NCBI RefSeq assembly: GCF_002899715.1
Contig: NZ_PPEK01000003.1
Coordinates: 151,235 to 215,234 of the forward strand
DNA length: 64,000 nt
Reading direction: 5' to 3'
Source of the DNA: Enteroscipio rubneri
GTDB lineage: Bacteria > Actinomycetota > Coriobacteriia > Coriobacteriales > Eggerthellaceae
The notes beneath the pieces are model-generated. The model was not told where the DNA came from. It did no database searches and was given only the letters and a program-made list of their open reading frames with translations. The position numbers and the translations under genes are program-made. Shown here one piece after another: positions 17,120 to 26,052 of the stretch. Each line of letters opens with the position of its first letter. Within the stretch, counting starts at the first letter, position 1.

Positions 17120-18130
17120 GTGCTATCGGACAGGCGGCAGCGGGTGCTTGCGGCCCTTATCGAAGAATACGTTGCACGCGCTCTACCCGTGGGTTCGCGT
17201 ACGCTCACCGAGCGCTATCAACTGGGGGTGAGCCCCGCCACTGTGCGCAACGAGCTCTCCGTGCTCGAGGACGAGGGCTATATCGCTCAGCCGCATACCT
17301 CGGCCGGCCGTATCCCGACCGATCACGGCTACCGAGCCTTCGTCGACAACCTTCTTGAGACCGATATGGGGAATGACGACGTCCGCTATGCGGAAGTCGT
17401 CGACGAGCTGCGCCGCAGCGCGAGCGAGCTCGACTCTCTTTTGGGTCGGACATCGACGGCCCTTACGCGCCTCACAGACTGCCTTTCGATCGTTCTCGCT
17501 CCTTCGGTGCTGAATCTGCATATCAAGCAGCTCTCGCTCGTGTCGCTCAATCCTCACCGAGCTCTCGTGGTGCTCGTCACCGAAGACGGCCAGGTGTTCA
17601 ACCGTCAGATGGAGTTCGCCGAAGAGGTGGCCGCCGAGGATCTCGCGCAGGTTCAGCGTTTCCTGGGCGATGTGTTCACCGGCAAGACGCTGCACGAGAT
17701 CGAGGACGGCCTCGGCGCGGGGATGGTGGAGGCGTTTCGCGACCCTCTCGTCCGCATGGCGCTCGACGAAGTGCTGTCCTGCCTCCAGGAAAGCTCATCG
17801 TCGCGGGCGCGACGGCTCGGGGTGTGCTCGCTTCTCACGAAGCCCGAGTTCAGCCAGTCCCAAGCTCTGCTGCCGGTCATGCAAGTGCTCGAGGACGATA
17901 CCGTGCTGCTGCACATTCTCGACGACGCGGCTGCCGGCGGGGCGGGGCCCACGGTTCGCATCGGTCGGGAGAACGAAGCGGAGGAGCTGGCGGGCGTGTC
18001 TGTGGTCGCCAACCACTACGGCCGGGGCGAATCGGCGGGCATCGTAGCCGTCATCGGACCCACGCGCATGGATTATTCCAAAGTGATCAGGGCGGTTCGC
18101 ATTGCAAGTTCCGCCTTGGAGGACGTGTAA
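17120..18130 (+). CDS. hrcA: heat-shock repressor HrcA
   Basis: Represses class I heat-shock genes by binding CIRCE and depends on GroEL for folding. The GTG at 17120 is chosen for the GGAGAA site and because family similarity begins at LSDRRQRVLAALIEEYVA. The winged helix includes GVSPATVRNELSVLEDEGYI and PHTSAGRIPTDHGYR. 336 residues, normal length. It controls itself through the CIRCE at 16978 and is followed by dnaJ; grpE and dnaK are not here. Confidence 0.95.
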   Translation: MLSDRRQRVLAALIEEYVARALPVGSRTLTERYQLGVSPATVRNELSVLEDEGYIAQPHTSAGRIPTDHGYRAFVDNLLETDMGNDDVRYAEVVDELRRSASELDSLLGRTSTALTRLTDCLSIVLAPSVLNLHIKQLSLVSLNPHRALVVLVTEDGQVFNRQMEFAEEVAAEDLAQVQRFLGDVFTGKTLHEIEDGLGAGMVEAFRDPLVRMALDEVLSCLQESSSSRARRLGVCSLLTKPEFSQSQALLPVMQVLEDDTVLLHILDDAAAGGAGPTVRIGRENEAEELAGVSVVANHYGRGESAGIVAVIGPTRMDYSKVIRAVRIASSALEDV

Positions 18131-18196
18131 AAACAATGGAGAGCGACAGGGGGCGAAGCACGTTGCCTTGTCGACGAGGAAAGGTAAGACACGCAG

Positions 18197-19333
18197 ATGG
18201 CCAAGGATCTGTACGAAGTTCTCGGCGTTTCCCGAGATGCGACCGAAGACGAGATAAAAAAGGCGTTCCGTCGCAGAGCTCGAGAGCTGCATCCCGACGT
18301 GAATAAAGCTGCCGATGCTGAGGATCAGTTCAAGGAGCTGAATGAGGCCTACGACGTGCTTTCGGACCCGCAGAAGCGCAGCGCTTACGACCGTTTCGGC
18401 ACGATTCCCGGAGCAGCGGGCGGCGGCAGCCCCTACGGCGGCGGTTACGTGGACTTCGAGGATCTGTTCGGCGGCGGCTTCGGCATGGGCGACATCTTCA
18501 GCTCGTTTTTCGGCGGGCAGGCTACCGGGCGCACGCCTATGCGCAAGGAAGGTCGTGACATGGGCGTGGGCTTGCGCTTGACGCTTGAAGAAGTCGCGGC
18601 CGGCGCCAAGAAGGAGATCGTCTACGATCGTCTGGCCCCGTGTCCCGACTGCGAGGGCTCGGGTCTGGGTCCTGACGGTCGCGAGATCACCTGTCCCGAC
18701 TGCCGCGGCCAAGGCCGCGTGGTTACCGTCCAGCATACATTCCTCGGCGACATGCAGACCTCCGCCACGTGCAAGACCTGCGGCGGCACGGGGCATACGA
18801 TCGAGAACCCCTGCCCTGAATGCGAGGGCCAAGGCCGCGTTCCTGACAGGCAGCGGGTGACGGTGGAGGTGCCGGTAGGCATCCGCGACTCGCAGCAGCT
18901 GCGTCTTTCCGGATTCGGAGAGGCGGGCATGCACGGTGCGCGCCCAGGCGACCTCATTGTAACCTGCCGCATCCAGCCCCACGAGTTCTTCGAGCGCGAC
19001 GGCGACAACTTGCATGCACGCGCGAACGTCTCCATTGTGCAAGCAGCACTCGGCGCCGAAATCGAACTCGACGGCATTTTCGAGGACGAGAAAGTGCTCG
19101 TCCGCATTCCCGAGGGATGCCAGAACGAGCAGGTCGTGCGCGTGAAGGGCTACGGCATGCCGAAGTTCCGCAGCGAATCGCGCGGAGACATGTTCGTGCA
19201 CGTGAACGTCGTGGTGCCCAAGAAGGTGACGAAGCGTCAGCGCGAGTTGCTGGAGCAGTTGGCCGAGGAGCTGGGCGAGGACGTGGCCAAGGAGCGGACG
19301 CCGTTTCAGAAGCTGCGCGACGCGTTCAACTAG
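18197..19333 (+). CDS. dnaJ: chaperone DnaJ
   Basis: Hsp40 co-chaperone. J-domain at residues 1-67 with HPD ([11 protein letters not shown]), Gly/Phe-rich linker to about 110, four CxxCxGxG zinc motifs ([32 protein letters not shown]), and a C-terminal substrate-binding domain. 378 residues, complete. In the hrcA operon and so likely CIRCE-controlled. As actinobacteria often carry a second dnaJ with dnaK-grpE elsewhere, this is probably the DnaJ2-type copy. Confidence 0.96.
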   Translation: MAKDLYEVLGVSRDATEDEIKKAFRRRARELHPDVNKAADAEDQFKELNEAYDVLSDPQKRSAYDRFGTIPGAAGGGSPYGGGYVDFEDLFGGGFGMGDIFSSFFGGQATGRTPMRKEGRDMGVGLRLTLEEVAAGAKKEIVYDRLAPCPDCEGSGLGPDGREITCPDCRGQGRVVTVQHTFLGDMQTSATCKTCGGTGHTIENPCPECEGQGRVPDRQRVTVEVPVGIRDSQQLRLSGFGEAGMHGARPGDLIVTCRIQPHEFFERDGDNLHARANVSIVQAALGAEIELDGIFEDEKVLVRIPEGCQNEQVVRVKGYGMPKFRSESRGDMFVHVNVVVPKKVTKRQRELLEQLAEELGEDVAKERTPFQKLRDAFN

Positions 19334-19342
19334 CAGGTAGCG

Positions 19343-20254
19343 ATGTCCCTGCAGCATTTTTACCTTGAAGATCAGGTACTAGGTGAAGAGGTCGGCGAAG
19401 TGTTCCCGCTGCGCCTCTCGATCGATGACGCGAAGCACGCCCGCGTGCTCCGGCTCGCATCAAAAGAGCATATCGCGGTAATCGATGCGGTTCAGGATTA
19501 TTTCGAATGCGAGGTTGTCGCTTTCGATGACGCGCTCCCGCTCGTGCGCATTGCGCGACGCTTCGAAGCGGAGCCGGACGGCCCGACCGTCCTGCTCGTG
19601 CAGGGTCTTGCCAAGGGCGACAAAATGGAAACCGTGATCAGACATGCTACCGAGCTGGGCGTTGCAGGGTTCGTGCCTTACACGGCCGATCGATCCATCG
19701 TGAAGCTGGACAGAAAGAAGGCCGCGGCGAGAACCGAGCGTTGGCGCGCCGTAGCGAAGAGCGCCGCTATGCAGTCGGGGCAGCGTTCCGTTCCGGAGGT
19801 ATGCAAGCCGGCGTTACTTGACGAGGTGTGCGGGATTCTCGCGAATGCTTCGGCCGTGCTCGTATGCTGGGAGGATGCCCCTTCGCATGCGAGCATCGAC
19901 GAAGCCTTGGAACGCGCACTCGCGCGGTGCGGTGCTTCACCTGACGAGGCTCGCGTGGCGGTGGTCGTGGGCCCCGAGGGGGGCCTTGCGAAGCGCGAAG
20001 TGGACGCGATGCTTGCCTGCAATTCCCGAGCATCGCTCGTCACGCTCGGTCCGTCTATCCTGCGCACCGAAACGGCCGGCATCGTGGCTCCCGCGATCGT
20101 CCTGCATGAGCTCGCACGTTCGACGCGCAAGCTGGATGCCTGGGCAGGCCGGTCGAAACGCGCCGCAGGGCGCGACGTAGACGCATCCTTCGCGCAGGAG
20201 GCCGGACGCATCCCGCGGCCTGCTACGATCAGCCGGCCTTTAGAGGGGATCTGA
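19343..20254 (+). CDS. rsmE: 16S rRNA m3U1498 methyltransferase RsmE
   Basis: SPOUT-class enzyme. The 303-residue protein shows an N-terminal PUA-like part (QHFYLEDQVL), then LVQGLAKGDKMETVIRHATE, and the SAM knot VVVGPEGGLAKREVDAM ... LGPSILRTETA. The C-terminal 50 residues (WAGRSKRAAGRD onwards) exceed the family norm and look disordered. The stop overlaps the mtaB ATG (ATGA). Confidence 0.93.
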   Translation: MSLQHFYLEDQVLGEEVGEVFPLRLSIDDAKHARVLRLASKEHIAVIDAVQDYFECEVVAFDDALPLVRIARRFEAEPDGPTVLLVQGLAKGDKMETVIRHATELGVAGFVPYTADRSIVKLDRKKAAARTERWRAVAKSAAMQSGQRSVPEVCKPALLDEVCGILANASAVLVCWEDAPSHASIDEALERALARCGASPDEARVAVVVGPEGGLAKREVDAMLACNSRASLVTLGPSILRTETAGIVAPAIVLHELARSTRKLDAWAGRSKRAAGRDVDASFAQEAGRIPRPATISRPLEGI

Positions 20255-21549
20255 TGAACTTCGCTGTCGTCAACCTAGGGTGCAAGGTGAACCGTGTCGA
20301 GTCGGACGCGGCGGCTGCCGTGCTTCTCGCGCAGGGGGCCTCGCCTGCGCGCGAGGAGGACGCCGATCTAATCGTGGTGAATACGTGCACGGTCACTGGC
20401 GAGGCCGAAAAGAAGACGCGCAAGGCCGTCCGCCGCGCATTGCGCACGAACCCGACTGCGACTGTCGTCGTCACGGGTTGCGCCGCCGCCGTCGACGCAG
20501 CGTTCTACGAAAGTTTGGACGAGCGCGTAGAATGCGTGGCCAAGGCGGCGCTGTCCGCTCGTGTGAGAAAACTCGCCAACGACATGGGCGCTCGCTCTCC
20601 GCTCGTCGCGTCGCTGCCGGTGGGCGCGGGTTTCCGCTCGCGCGTCGGTGTGAAGGTGCAGGACGGCTGCGACAACGCGTGTACGTACTGCATCGTGCAC
20701 GTTGCGCGCGGTCGCGCGACGAGCAGGCCTGCCGACGAAGTGACGGCCGAATGCGTCGCTCTCGCAGCGGCAGGCGTCAGAGAAATCGTGCTTACAGGCA
20801 TCAACCTGGGATCGTATTGCGATGGCGCGAAGCGCGATGCGTCCGCGATGCGCTTGGCCGGCCTGCTGCGCCGCTTGCTCGGCGAGACGGAACGCCTGCG
20901 CGCACCGGGCGAGTTGCCGTGTCGCTTCCGTATTTCGAGTGTCGAACCTCGCGACGTGGATGATGCGCTTGTCGATCTTCTCGCCACCGCCGACGGCCGC
21001 ATCTGCCGCCATCTGCATCTACCGCTCCAATCTGGCAGTTCGAAGGTGCTGCGCGAGATGGCACGCCCCTACGATGCGGATCAGTTCCGCGCGCTCGTCG
21101 AGCGCCTCCATGCCGCCGTGCCCGGGCTCGCGCTATCCACCGATATCATTGCGGGATTTCCAGGCGAGACCGACGTCGAGTTCCAGGAGACGCTCGATGT
21201 GGCGCGAGCCTGTCGTTTCGCGAAGATCCACGCCTTTCCCTACTCCCGGCGCGACGGCACACCCGCCGCCGAGCGCACAGACCAGGTACCGCCCGAGGTT
21301 AAGGCTGCGCGTGCTGCGGCCTTGCGCTCCCTCGGCGACGAGCTGCGCACGGCCGAGCGAATCCGTCGCGTCGGAACCGTCGAACTCGCTCTGGTCGAGG
21401 AGGCCGGCATCGCGATGACGGAAAGCTACTTCGAGGTCGCGGCTCCCACCGGAATTCCGGTGGGAGCGCTCACGAAGGTGACGATCGATGGCGCATCGCC
21501 CCCGTCAGAAGCCATGCGCGTTCGCTGTTTGCCCTTGTCGGTTCAGTGA
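20254..21549 (+). CDS. mtaB: tRNA t6A37 methylthiotransferase MtaB
   Basis: Radical SAM enzyme converting t6A to ms2t6A in tRNA. N-terminal UPF0004 cluster cysteines in NLGCKVNRVES, VVNTCTVTGEAE and VVTGCAA; radical SAM motif CDNACTYCIV; short TRAM-like end. 431 residues. The LGCKVN signature separates it from MiaB (FGCQMN) and RimO (LGCAKN), both also in this window. Translationally coupled to rsmE. Confidence 0.93.
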   Translation: MNFAVVNLGCKVNRVESDAAAAVLLAQGASPAREEDADLIVVNTCTVTGEAEKKTRKAVRRALRTNPTATVVVTGCAAAVDAAFYESLDERVECVAKAALSARVRKLANDMGARSPLVASLPVGAGFRSRVGVKVQDGCDNACTYCIVHVARGRATSRPADEVTAECVALAAAGVREIVLTGINLGSYCDGAKRDASAMRLAGLLRRLLGETERLRAPGELPCRFRISSVEPRDVDDALVDLLATADGRICRHLHLPLQSGSSKVLREMARPYDADQFRALVERLHAAVPGLALSTDIIAGFPGETDVEFQETLDVARACRFAKIHAFPYSRRDGTPAAERTDQVPPEVKAARAAALRSLGDELRTAERIRRVGTVELALVEEAGIAMTESYFEVAAPTGIPVGALTKVTIDGASPPSEAMRVRCLPLSVQ

Positions 21550-21577
21550 CAAGGGCGCACGGCAGGAGGGGGCATGG

Positions 21578-21583
21578 TACAAT
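21578..21583 (+). promoter_or_regulatory. extended -10 directly before phoH
   Basis: TGGTACAAT, whose TACAAT ends seven bases before ATG 21591. If used, the transcript would start at or next to the ATG, i.e. leaderless. Confidence 0.4.
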
Positions 21584-21590
21584 GCTGCCT

Positions 21591-22547
21591 ATGACAGATC
21601 AGACGCAAATTACTTTGACCGCCCCGCAGAGTGTGAACATGGCGCTTGTCGTGGGTCCGGCAGACGAGCTGCTCCATCTCGTGCAAGATGCGTTCCAAGC
21701 GCGCATCACCGTCCGTGGGGACTCTATCGTGCTCGAGGGCGACCCCCTTGAAGTGCAATCGCTCACTGCATTGTTCAGCGATCTTATCAAGCTGGTCGAA
21801 GACGGCGGCGAGCCGAGCGTTGGCTACGTGCGCCGTACGATCGACCTGTTGCATACGGCCGAGTTCTCTCCTCAAGCATTGCGCGAGGACATCCTGCTCA
21901 CGTACCGCGGTCGCGCTATCCGTCCGAAGACGGCGGGCCAGAAACGCTACGTCGACGCCATCCGCGAGAACACCATCACCTTCGGCATCGGGCCGGCGGG
22001 CACCGGCAAGACCTATCTTGCCATGGCTATGGCCGTGGCTGCGCTCAAACGCAAGGAGGTGGGGCGCATCATCCTCACGCGCCCGGTAGTGGAAGCGGGG
22101 GAGAGCCTGGGCTACCTGCCGGGGACCCTCACCGAGAAGGTGGATCCTTATATTCGGCCGCTCTATGACGCGCTGTTCGATATGACCGACATGGAACGCG
22201 CCCAGCAGCTCATCGAAGGCGGGGTCATCGAGATCGCTCCGCTCGCGTTTATGCGCGGACGCACGTTGAACGATAGCTTCATCATTCTCGATGAAGCGCA
22301 GAATACCACGCCTGAACAGATGAAGATGTTTCTCACGCGCCTCGGCTTTGGCTCGAAGATGGTCGTGACCGGCGACGTTACGCAACTCGACCTTCCAAAG
22401 GGCATTTCGGGCCTCAAGGGGGTTCGCAGCATTCTCGAAGGACTCGACGATATCGCATTCTGCGATTTCACCGGCAAGGACGTGGTGCGCCATTCGCTTG
22501 TAGCGGCCATCGTCGCCGCATACGACCAAGCGAGCAGAAAGGCTTGA
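21591..22547 (+). CDS. phoH: PhoH-like ATPase
   Basis: Predicted RNA-associated ATPase of the PhoH/YbeZ type. 318 residues from ATG 21591, with Walker A GIGPAGTGKTYLAMA and Walker B FIILDEAQNTTPEQ plus VTGDVTQLDLP. ATG 21582, nine bases after GGAGGGGG, is a good alternative start. Adjacent ybeY is the usual partner, pointing to a role in rRNA processing. Confidence 0.92.
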   Translation: MTDQTQITLTAPQSVNMALVVGPADELLHLVQDAFQARITVRGDSIVLEGDPLEVQSLTALFSDLIKLVEDGGEPSVGYVRRTIDLLHTAEFSPQALREDILLTYRGRAIRPKTAGQKRYVDAIRENTITFGIGPAGTGKTYLAMAMAVAALKRKEVGRIILTRPVVEAGESLGYLPGTLTEKVDPYIRPLYDALFDMTDMERAQQLIEGGVIEIAPLAFMRGRTLNDSFIILDEAQNTTPEQMKMFLTRLGFGSKMVVTGDVTQLDLPKGISGLKGVRSILEGLDDIAFCDFTGKDVVRHSLVAAIVAAYDQASRKA

Positions 22548-22552
22548 CGACA

Positions 22553-23014
22553 ATGGATATCCAAATCAGCTACGACTACCGCAAAGAGGATCTTGAGAAG
22601 CTACCGCTCGAGGAGCTTACGCGGTTCGTGCTCGCACGCGAGGACAAACCCTTCAATACGGAGGTATCAATCAGCTTCGTCACCGACGAGGCCATCGCGG
22701 AGCTCAACGAGAAATACCGCGGCAAGACCGGCCCTACCGACGTGCTTTCCTTTGAATGCGACGGCGTGGACGACGACTTGTCCGCCATGACGCTGGCCGA
22801 GGACCCCATCTTCGAACTCGGCGACGTCGTGATCGCTCCCGATGTCGCCAGCCGGCAGACCCGCGAATTCGGCACCACGTTCGAAGAAGAAATCAGTTTG
22901 CTTCTCGTACACGGCCTTTTGCATCTCTGCGGCTACGACCATGTGGAGGACGACGAGGCGGAGGTCATGGAAAAGCGCGAGGCCGAGATTCTCGAAGCTT
23001 GGTCTAAGCGCTAG
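22553..23014 (+). CDS. ybeY: endoribonuclease YbeY
   Basis: Zn-dependent RNase of 16S rRNA 3'-end maturation and ribosome quality control. 153 residues with the metal motif VHGLLHLCGYDHVEDDE (HxxxHxxxxDH) and upstream GPTDVLSFEC, FELGDVVIAP. ATG 22553 is preferred to a TTG at 22544 that overlaps the phoH stop. Operon with phoH, dgkA, era. Confidence 0.95.
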   Translation: MDIQISYDYRKEDLEKLPLEELTRFVLAREDKPFNTEVSISFVTDEAIAELNEKYRGKTGPTDVLSFECDGVDDDLSAMTLAEDPIFELGDVVIAPDVASRQTREFGTTFEEEISLLLVHGLLHLCGYDHVEDDEAEVMEKREAEILEAWSKR

Positions 23015-23035
23015 GTACGCGAGACGGGATTGGGG

Positions 23036-23521
23036 ATGAACGCTTCAAACGCTGTGGGCGGAGAAAACCGTCCGGTCGGTGACCCCGAGGTCCGCGATGA
23101 GCCGGGTTTCGGCGAGGAAGGGTTCGTCCGAAACGAGGCGGACAAGGCATCACACTCAAGGTTTTCGCTGGTCAACGCTTTCGCCTGTGCGATAAGCGGG
23201 CTGTTATACGCCCTGAAGACCCAACGCAACATGAAAATCCACGTAGCTGCGGCCGTCTTGGCTGTGATCCTTGGCTTCGTCCTGGCCATCGACCCGCTCT
23301 CATGGGCTGCCGTCGCCGTGTGCATCGCACTCGTGCCGGCCGTCGAATGCGTCAACACGGCACTTGAATCCGTGGTGGATCTCGTATCTCCGGGTTATGC
23401 CGACCTTGCCAAACACGCGAAGGACTGCGCTGCCGGCGCCGTGCTCCTCTGCGCAATCGGCTCTCTGATCGTGGCTTGCGCCGTGTTCCTCCCGCCGGCG
23501 TTCGCTTTGTTCTGCCAATAA
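23036..23521 (+). CDS. dgkA: diacylglycerol/undecaprenol kinase family protein
   Basis: Small membrane kinase acting on undecaprenol or diacylglycerol. The core (about residues 40-161) has NAFACAISGLLYALKTQRNMKIH, three hydrophobic segments, and VNTALESVVDLVSP with HAKDCAAGAVLL, matching the catalytic helix of the family. The first 40 residues are a hydrophilic acidic extension not usual in the family. Between ybeY and era as in Bacillota. Confidence 0.88.
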   Translation: MNASNAVGGENRPVGDPEVRDEPGFGEEGFVRNEADKASHSRFSLVNAFACAISGLLYALKTQRNMKIHVAAAVLAVILGFVLAIDPLSWAAVAVCIALVPAVECVNTALESVVDLVSPGYADLAKHAKDCAAGAVLLCAIGSLIVACAVFLPPAFALFCQ

Positions 23522-23534
23522 CGAAAGGAATCCC

Positions 23535-24446
23535 TTGGAAGCTTCCGATCCCGATTTTCGTTCCGGATTCGTCACGCTTGTCGGCCGCCCGAACGCCGGC
23601 AAGTCGACGCTCGTGAACGCCATCATGGGCAAAAAGATCGCCATCACCTCCAATACCGTACAGACGACGAGGCATCGATTCCGCACGGTGCTCACGCGCG
23701 ACGATTACCAGCTCATACTGGTGGACACGCCGGGTCTGCACAAGCCTCATGATGCCCTTGGAGAAGAGCTGAACACCTCCGCCTTGAAGGCGCTTGAGGA
23801 TGTGGACGTGGCCGCCATGCTCGTGGATTCCTCGAAGCCGGTCGGCACGGGGGATGAATGGGTGGCAGCACAGCTTGCGCATGTGCGTGCCAAGAAAGTG
23901 CTCGTGCTGTCGAAGATCGACCTCGTGGACTCAGAGCGGCTGGCGGCGCAGCAAGAAGCGGCAACGAAACTCGCTCCATGGGACGCAGTCGTGGCCTTGT
24001 CGTCCGAGACGGGTGCGGGTGTTCGGGAGTTCGTCGACACGGTAGCCGGCATGCTGCCGCCAGGGCCGGCGTGGTTCCCGAAAGATATGGAGACTGACCA
24101 GCCTCTCGAAGTCGTCGTCGCCGAGTTCGTTCGCGAGAAGATCCTGCGCACTTTTCGCGACGAAGTGCCGCATGCCATCGGCGTACGCGTCGAGGAGTTG
24201 GAATACGTCAAAAAAAAGGATCTCACTCGTATCTATGCCATCGTGTACGTGGAGCGCGACAGCCAAAAAGGCATCATTATTGGCAAGAAAGGCGCCGCTA
24301 TCAAGCAAATCGGCATCGAAGCGCGCGCCGACCTCGAACAACTACTCGGAACGCGCGTCTATTTGGATCTGTCGGTGAAAGTGAAGAAGAATTGGAGGCG
24401 CGACGCGAGTCAGATTCGCCGCTTCGGCTACGGCGAAGGCGCGTAA
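23535..24446 (+). CDS. era: GTPase Era
   Basis: Ribosome assembly GTPase that binds the 16S 3' end. TTG start at 23535 with GAAAGGAATCCC upstream. 303 residues: G1 GRPNAGKST, G3 DTPGLH, G4 LSKIDLVD, and the KH domain GIIIGKKGAAIKQIG. Full length. It ends the hrcA-to-era run; the next gene is convergent. Confidence 0.96.
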   Translation: MEASDPDFRSGFVTLVGRPNAGKSTLVNAIMGKKIAITSNTVQTTRHRFRTVLTRDDYQLILVDTPGLHKPHDALGEELNTSALKALEDVDVAAMLVDSSKPVGTGDEWVAAQLAHVRAKKVLVLSKIDLVDSERLAAQQEAATKLAPWDAVVALSSETGAGVREFVDTVAGMLPPGPAWFPKDMETDQPLEVVVAEFVREKILRTFRDEVPHAIGVRVEELEYVKKKDLTRIYAIVYVERDSQKGIIIGKKGAAIKQIGIEARADLEQLLGTRVYLDLSVKVKKNWRRDASQIRRFGYGEGA

Positions 24447-24594
24447 TGGCCTGCGGCTATCCCGAAGCGGATGGTCGAGTGCTTTGCGGAAGAAGAGCTC
24501 TGAGGTTCTGAGGTTCTTTTCGATCCGCGTCCGAACGTATGCTCGCGCTGCAGGCGTGGATCTGCTGGACGTGAGGTGCCCCGGCCCGGATCGT

Positions 24595-25806
24595 CTAGTC
24601 TTGGAGCGCCGCCGAGCGTTCGGCAATGGCGGCGTTGCTTTCGCGTACCTTCGCTTCGATGCGCTCTTTCTCGGACCCTTCGGCCGGAGTGGGCTGGTAG
24701 TTATTGCGTTCGCTTGTCGAGGAGATGGAGCAGGCAATGATGTCCACAGCGTCGTCGTCCGCGACTTCATCACCGGCGACGGCGAACGTCTGCTGAAACA
24801 TCAGGCAGTCCTTGTCGTCGGGGTCGCTGTTGCCTCCAAAGCAGAAGTTCCCCAGACTGTAGACAATGTAGCGCCCCTTGTATTTCTCATAGCCCTGGAT
24901 GACGTGGGGATGCGAGCCTATCACAAGATGCGCGCCGGCATCGATGGCGCTGTGCGCAAGCTCGATCTGAACATCGTCTGGCACGTATTCCCGTTCGACC
25001 CCCCAGTGTGCATATACGGCTATGATCCGGGCACCCGCTTCTTGCGCTGCCCGGATGTTAGCCGTCATCTCGTCTTCGACATCGATTCCTAGAGCGAGTT
25101 CGTACGTGCCGATGAGGGCCACTTTTACGCCTTTCACGTCGAAGTAGGCGATGCGCTCGTAGCCAAACGTCGAAATGCCGGCACCCTCGAGCGTCGCGAT
25201 CGTGTCGGCGTAGCTTTGCTCGCCGTAGTCTTTCGAATGGTTGTTCGCCATGGACGCTGCCTCGACATCGCCCTGAACGAGCACCTGAGCGTATTCCGCA
25301 TCCCCTTTGAAAGCGAACGTCTTGTCCTGACGATCAGAGGATTCGGTCAAAGTCCCCTCCATGTTCACGATGGAGAGATCGTCGGCGGCGAAGATGCCCG
25401 CCACATTGGAGAAAAACCACGAAGGATCGTCCACGCTGTCGTAGCGCGCGTTGAAACTCGTGCTCCGATCGAAGCTTTCATCGGTGCCGAGCGTGCAATC
25501 GCCCGCGAATGTGAGGGTGATTGCAGTCGGATCCGAAGACGCCGTCTCGCCTCCGGTGTTATCCGCCGGTGCTTGCGCAGGCGCGCTCGAAAAAGCGCCT
25601 GCAGCGAAGACGACGAGAACGACGACGACCGCGATCAGGGCAACGCCGGCAACGACCCAGGTCGGATGCAAACCGCGGCGCTGGATGGATGCGCCCCCCA
25701 GAACGGCCGGCGTCGTCGATGCGCCCCTGCGCGACGGCTGCGAGCCGACGCGGCGCGCAGCGCGCACGGAAGGTCGCTTTATCGGTTTGGATCGCTCGTT
25801 TCTCAT
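24595..25806 (-). CDS. CapA-family membrane-anchored phosphoesterase-like protein
   Basis: CapA/PgsA-type proteins are metallophosphatase-fold, often linked to poly-gamma-glutamate or cell-surface polymers. From ATG 25806 the product has 403 residues: a basic N-terminus, one membrane segment at about 47-70, then TFAGDCTLGTDESFD, NMEGTLTESSD, SMANNHSKDYG, AVYAHWGVEREYVP and GSHPHVIQGYEKYKG, all family motifs. No pgs/cap partners are nearby, so substrate is unknown. No ribosome-binding site is visible; TATTCT ends six bases before the ATG, suggesting a leaderless mRNA. Confidence 0.82.
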   Translation of the reverse strand: MRNERSKPIKRPSVRAARRVGSQPSRRGASTTPAVLGGASIQRRGLHPTWVVAGVALIAVVVVLVVFAAGAFSSAPAQAPADNTGGETASSDPTAITLTFAGDCTLGTDESFDRSTSFNARYDSVDDPSWFFSNVAGIFAADDLSIVNMEGTLTESSDRQDKTFAFKGDAEYAQVLVQGDVEAASMANNHSKDYGEQSYADTIATLEGAGISTFGYERIAYFDVKGVKVALIGTYELALGIDVEDEMTANIRAAQEAGARIIAVYAHWGVEREYVPDDVQIELAHSAIDAGAHLVIGSHPHVIQGYEKYKGRYIVYSLGNFCFGGNSDPDDKDCLMFQQTFAVAGDEVADDDAVDIIACSISSTSERNNYQPTPAEGSEKERIEAKVRESNAAIAERSAALQD

Positions 25807-26000
25807 GCGATCAGAATACACCATGGCGAAGGCAAACAGAACTGGGCAGGAATCGCCGGCTGCTCGCGCTCTCGGACGGCTTTACTAGCTTCTTGAGCGT
25901 TCGCCGCAGCGCGATCGGCGAGCGCCCGGGAAGTTCTGCAAGTATTGTCATGAACCGGGGAAACGAGGGGTTGCCCGGCGTCGTGCGACCGGTTTTCAGC

Positions 26001-26006
26001 TACAAT
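26001..26006 (+). promoter_or_regulatory. -10 element before the PASTA protein gene
   Basis: TACAAT, 47 bases before the start at 26053, in the 246-base gap between divergent genes. Confidence 0.4.
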
Positions 26007-26052
26007 CTTCGCATACCGCCGTTTCGAAGGAGCTTCGAGGGAGTATGAGAGC

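Noticed and set aside
24470..24520. Short tandem repeat (TCTGAGGT twice) between era and the CapA-like gene.
   Set aside because: Only two units; probably chance.
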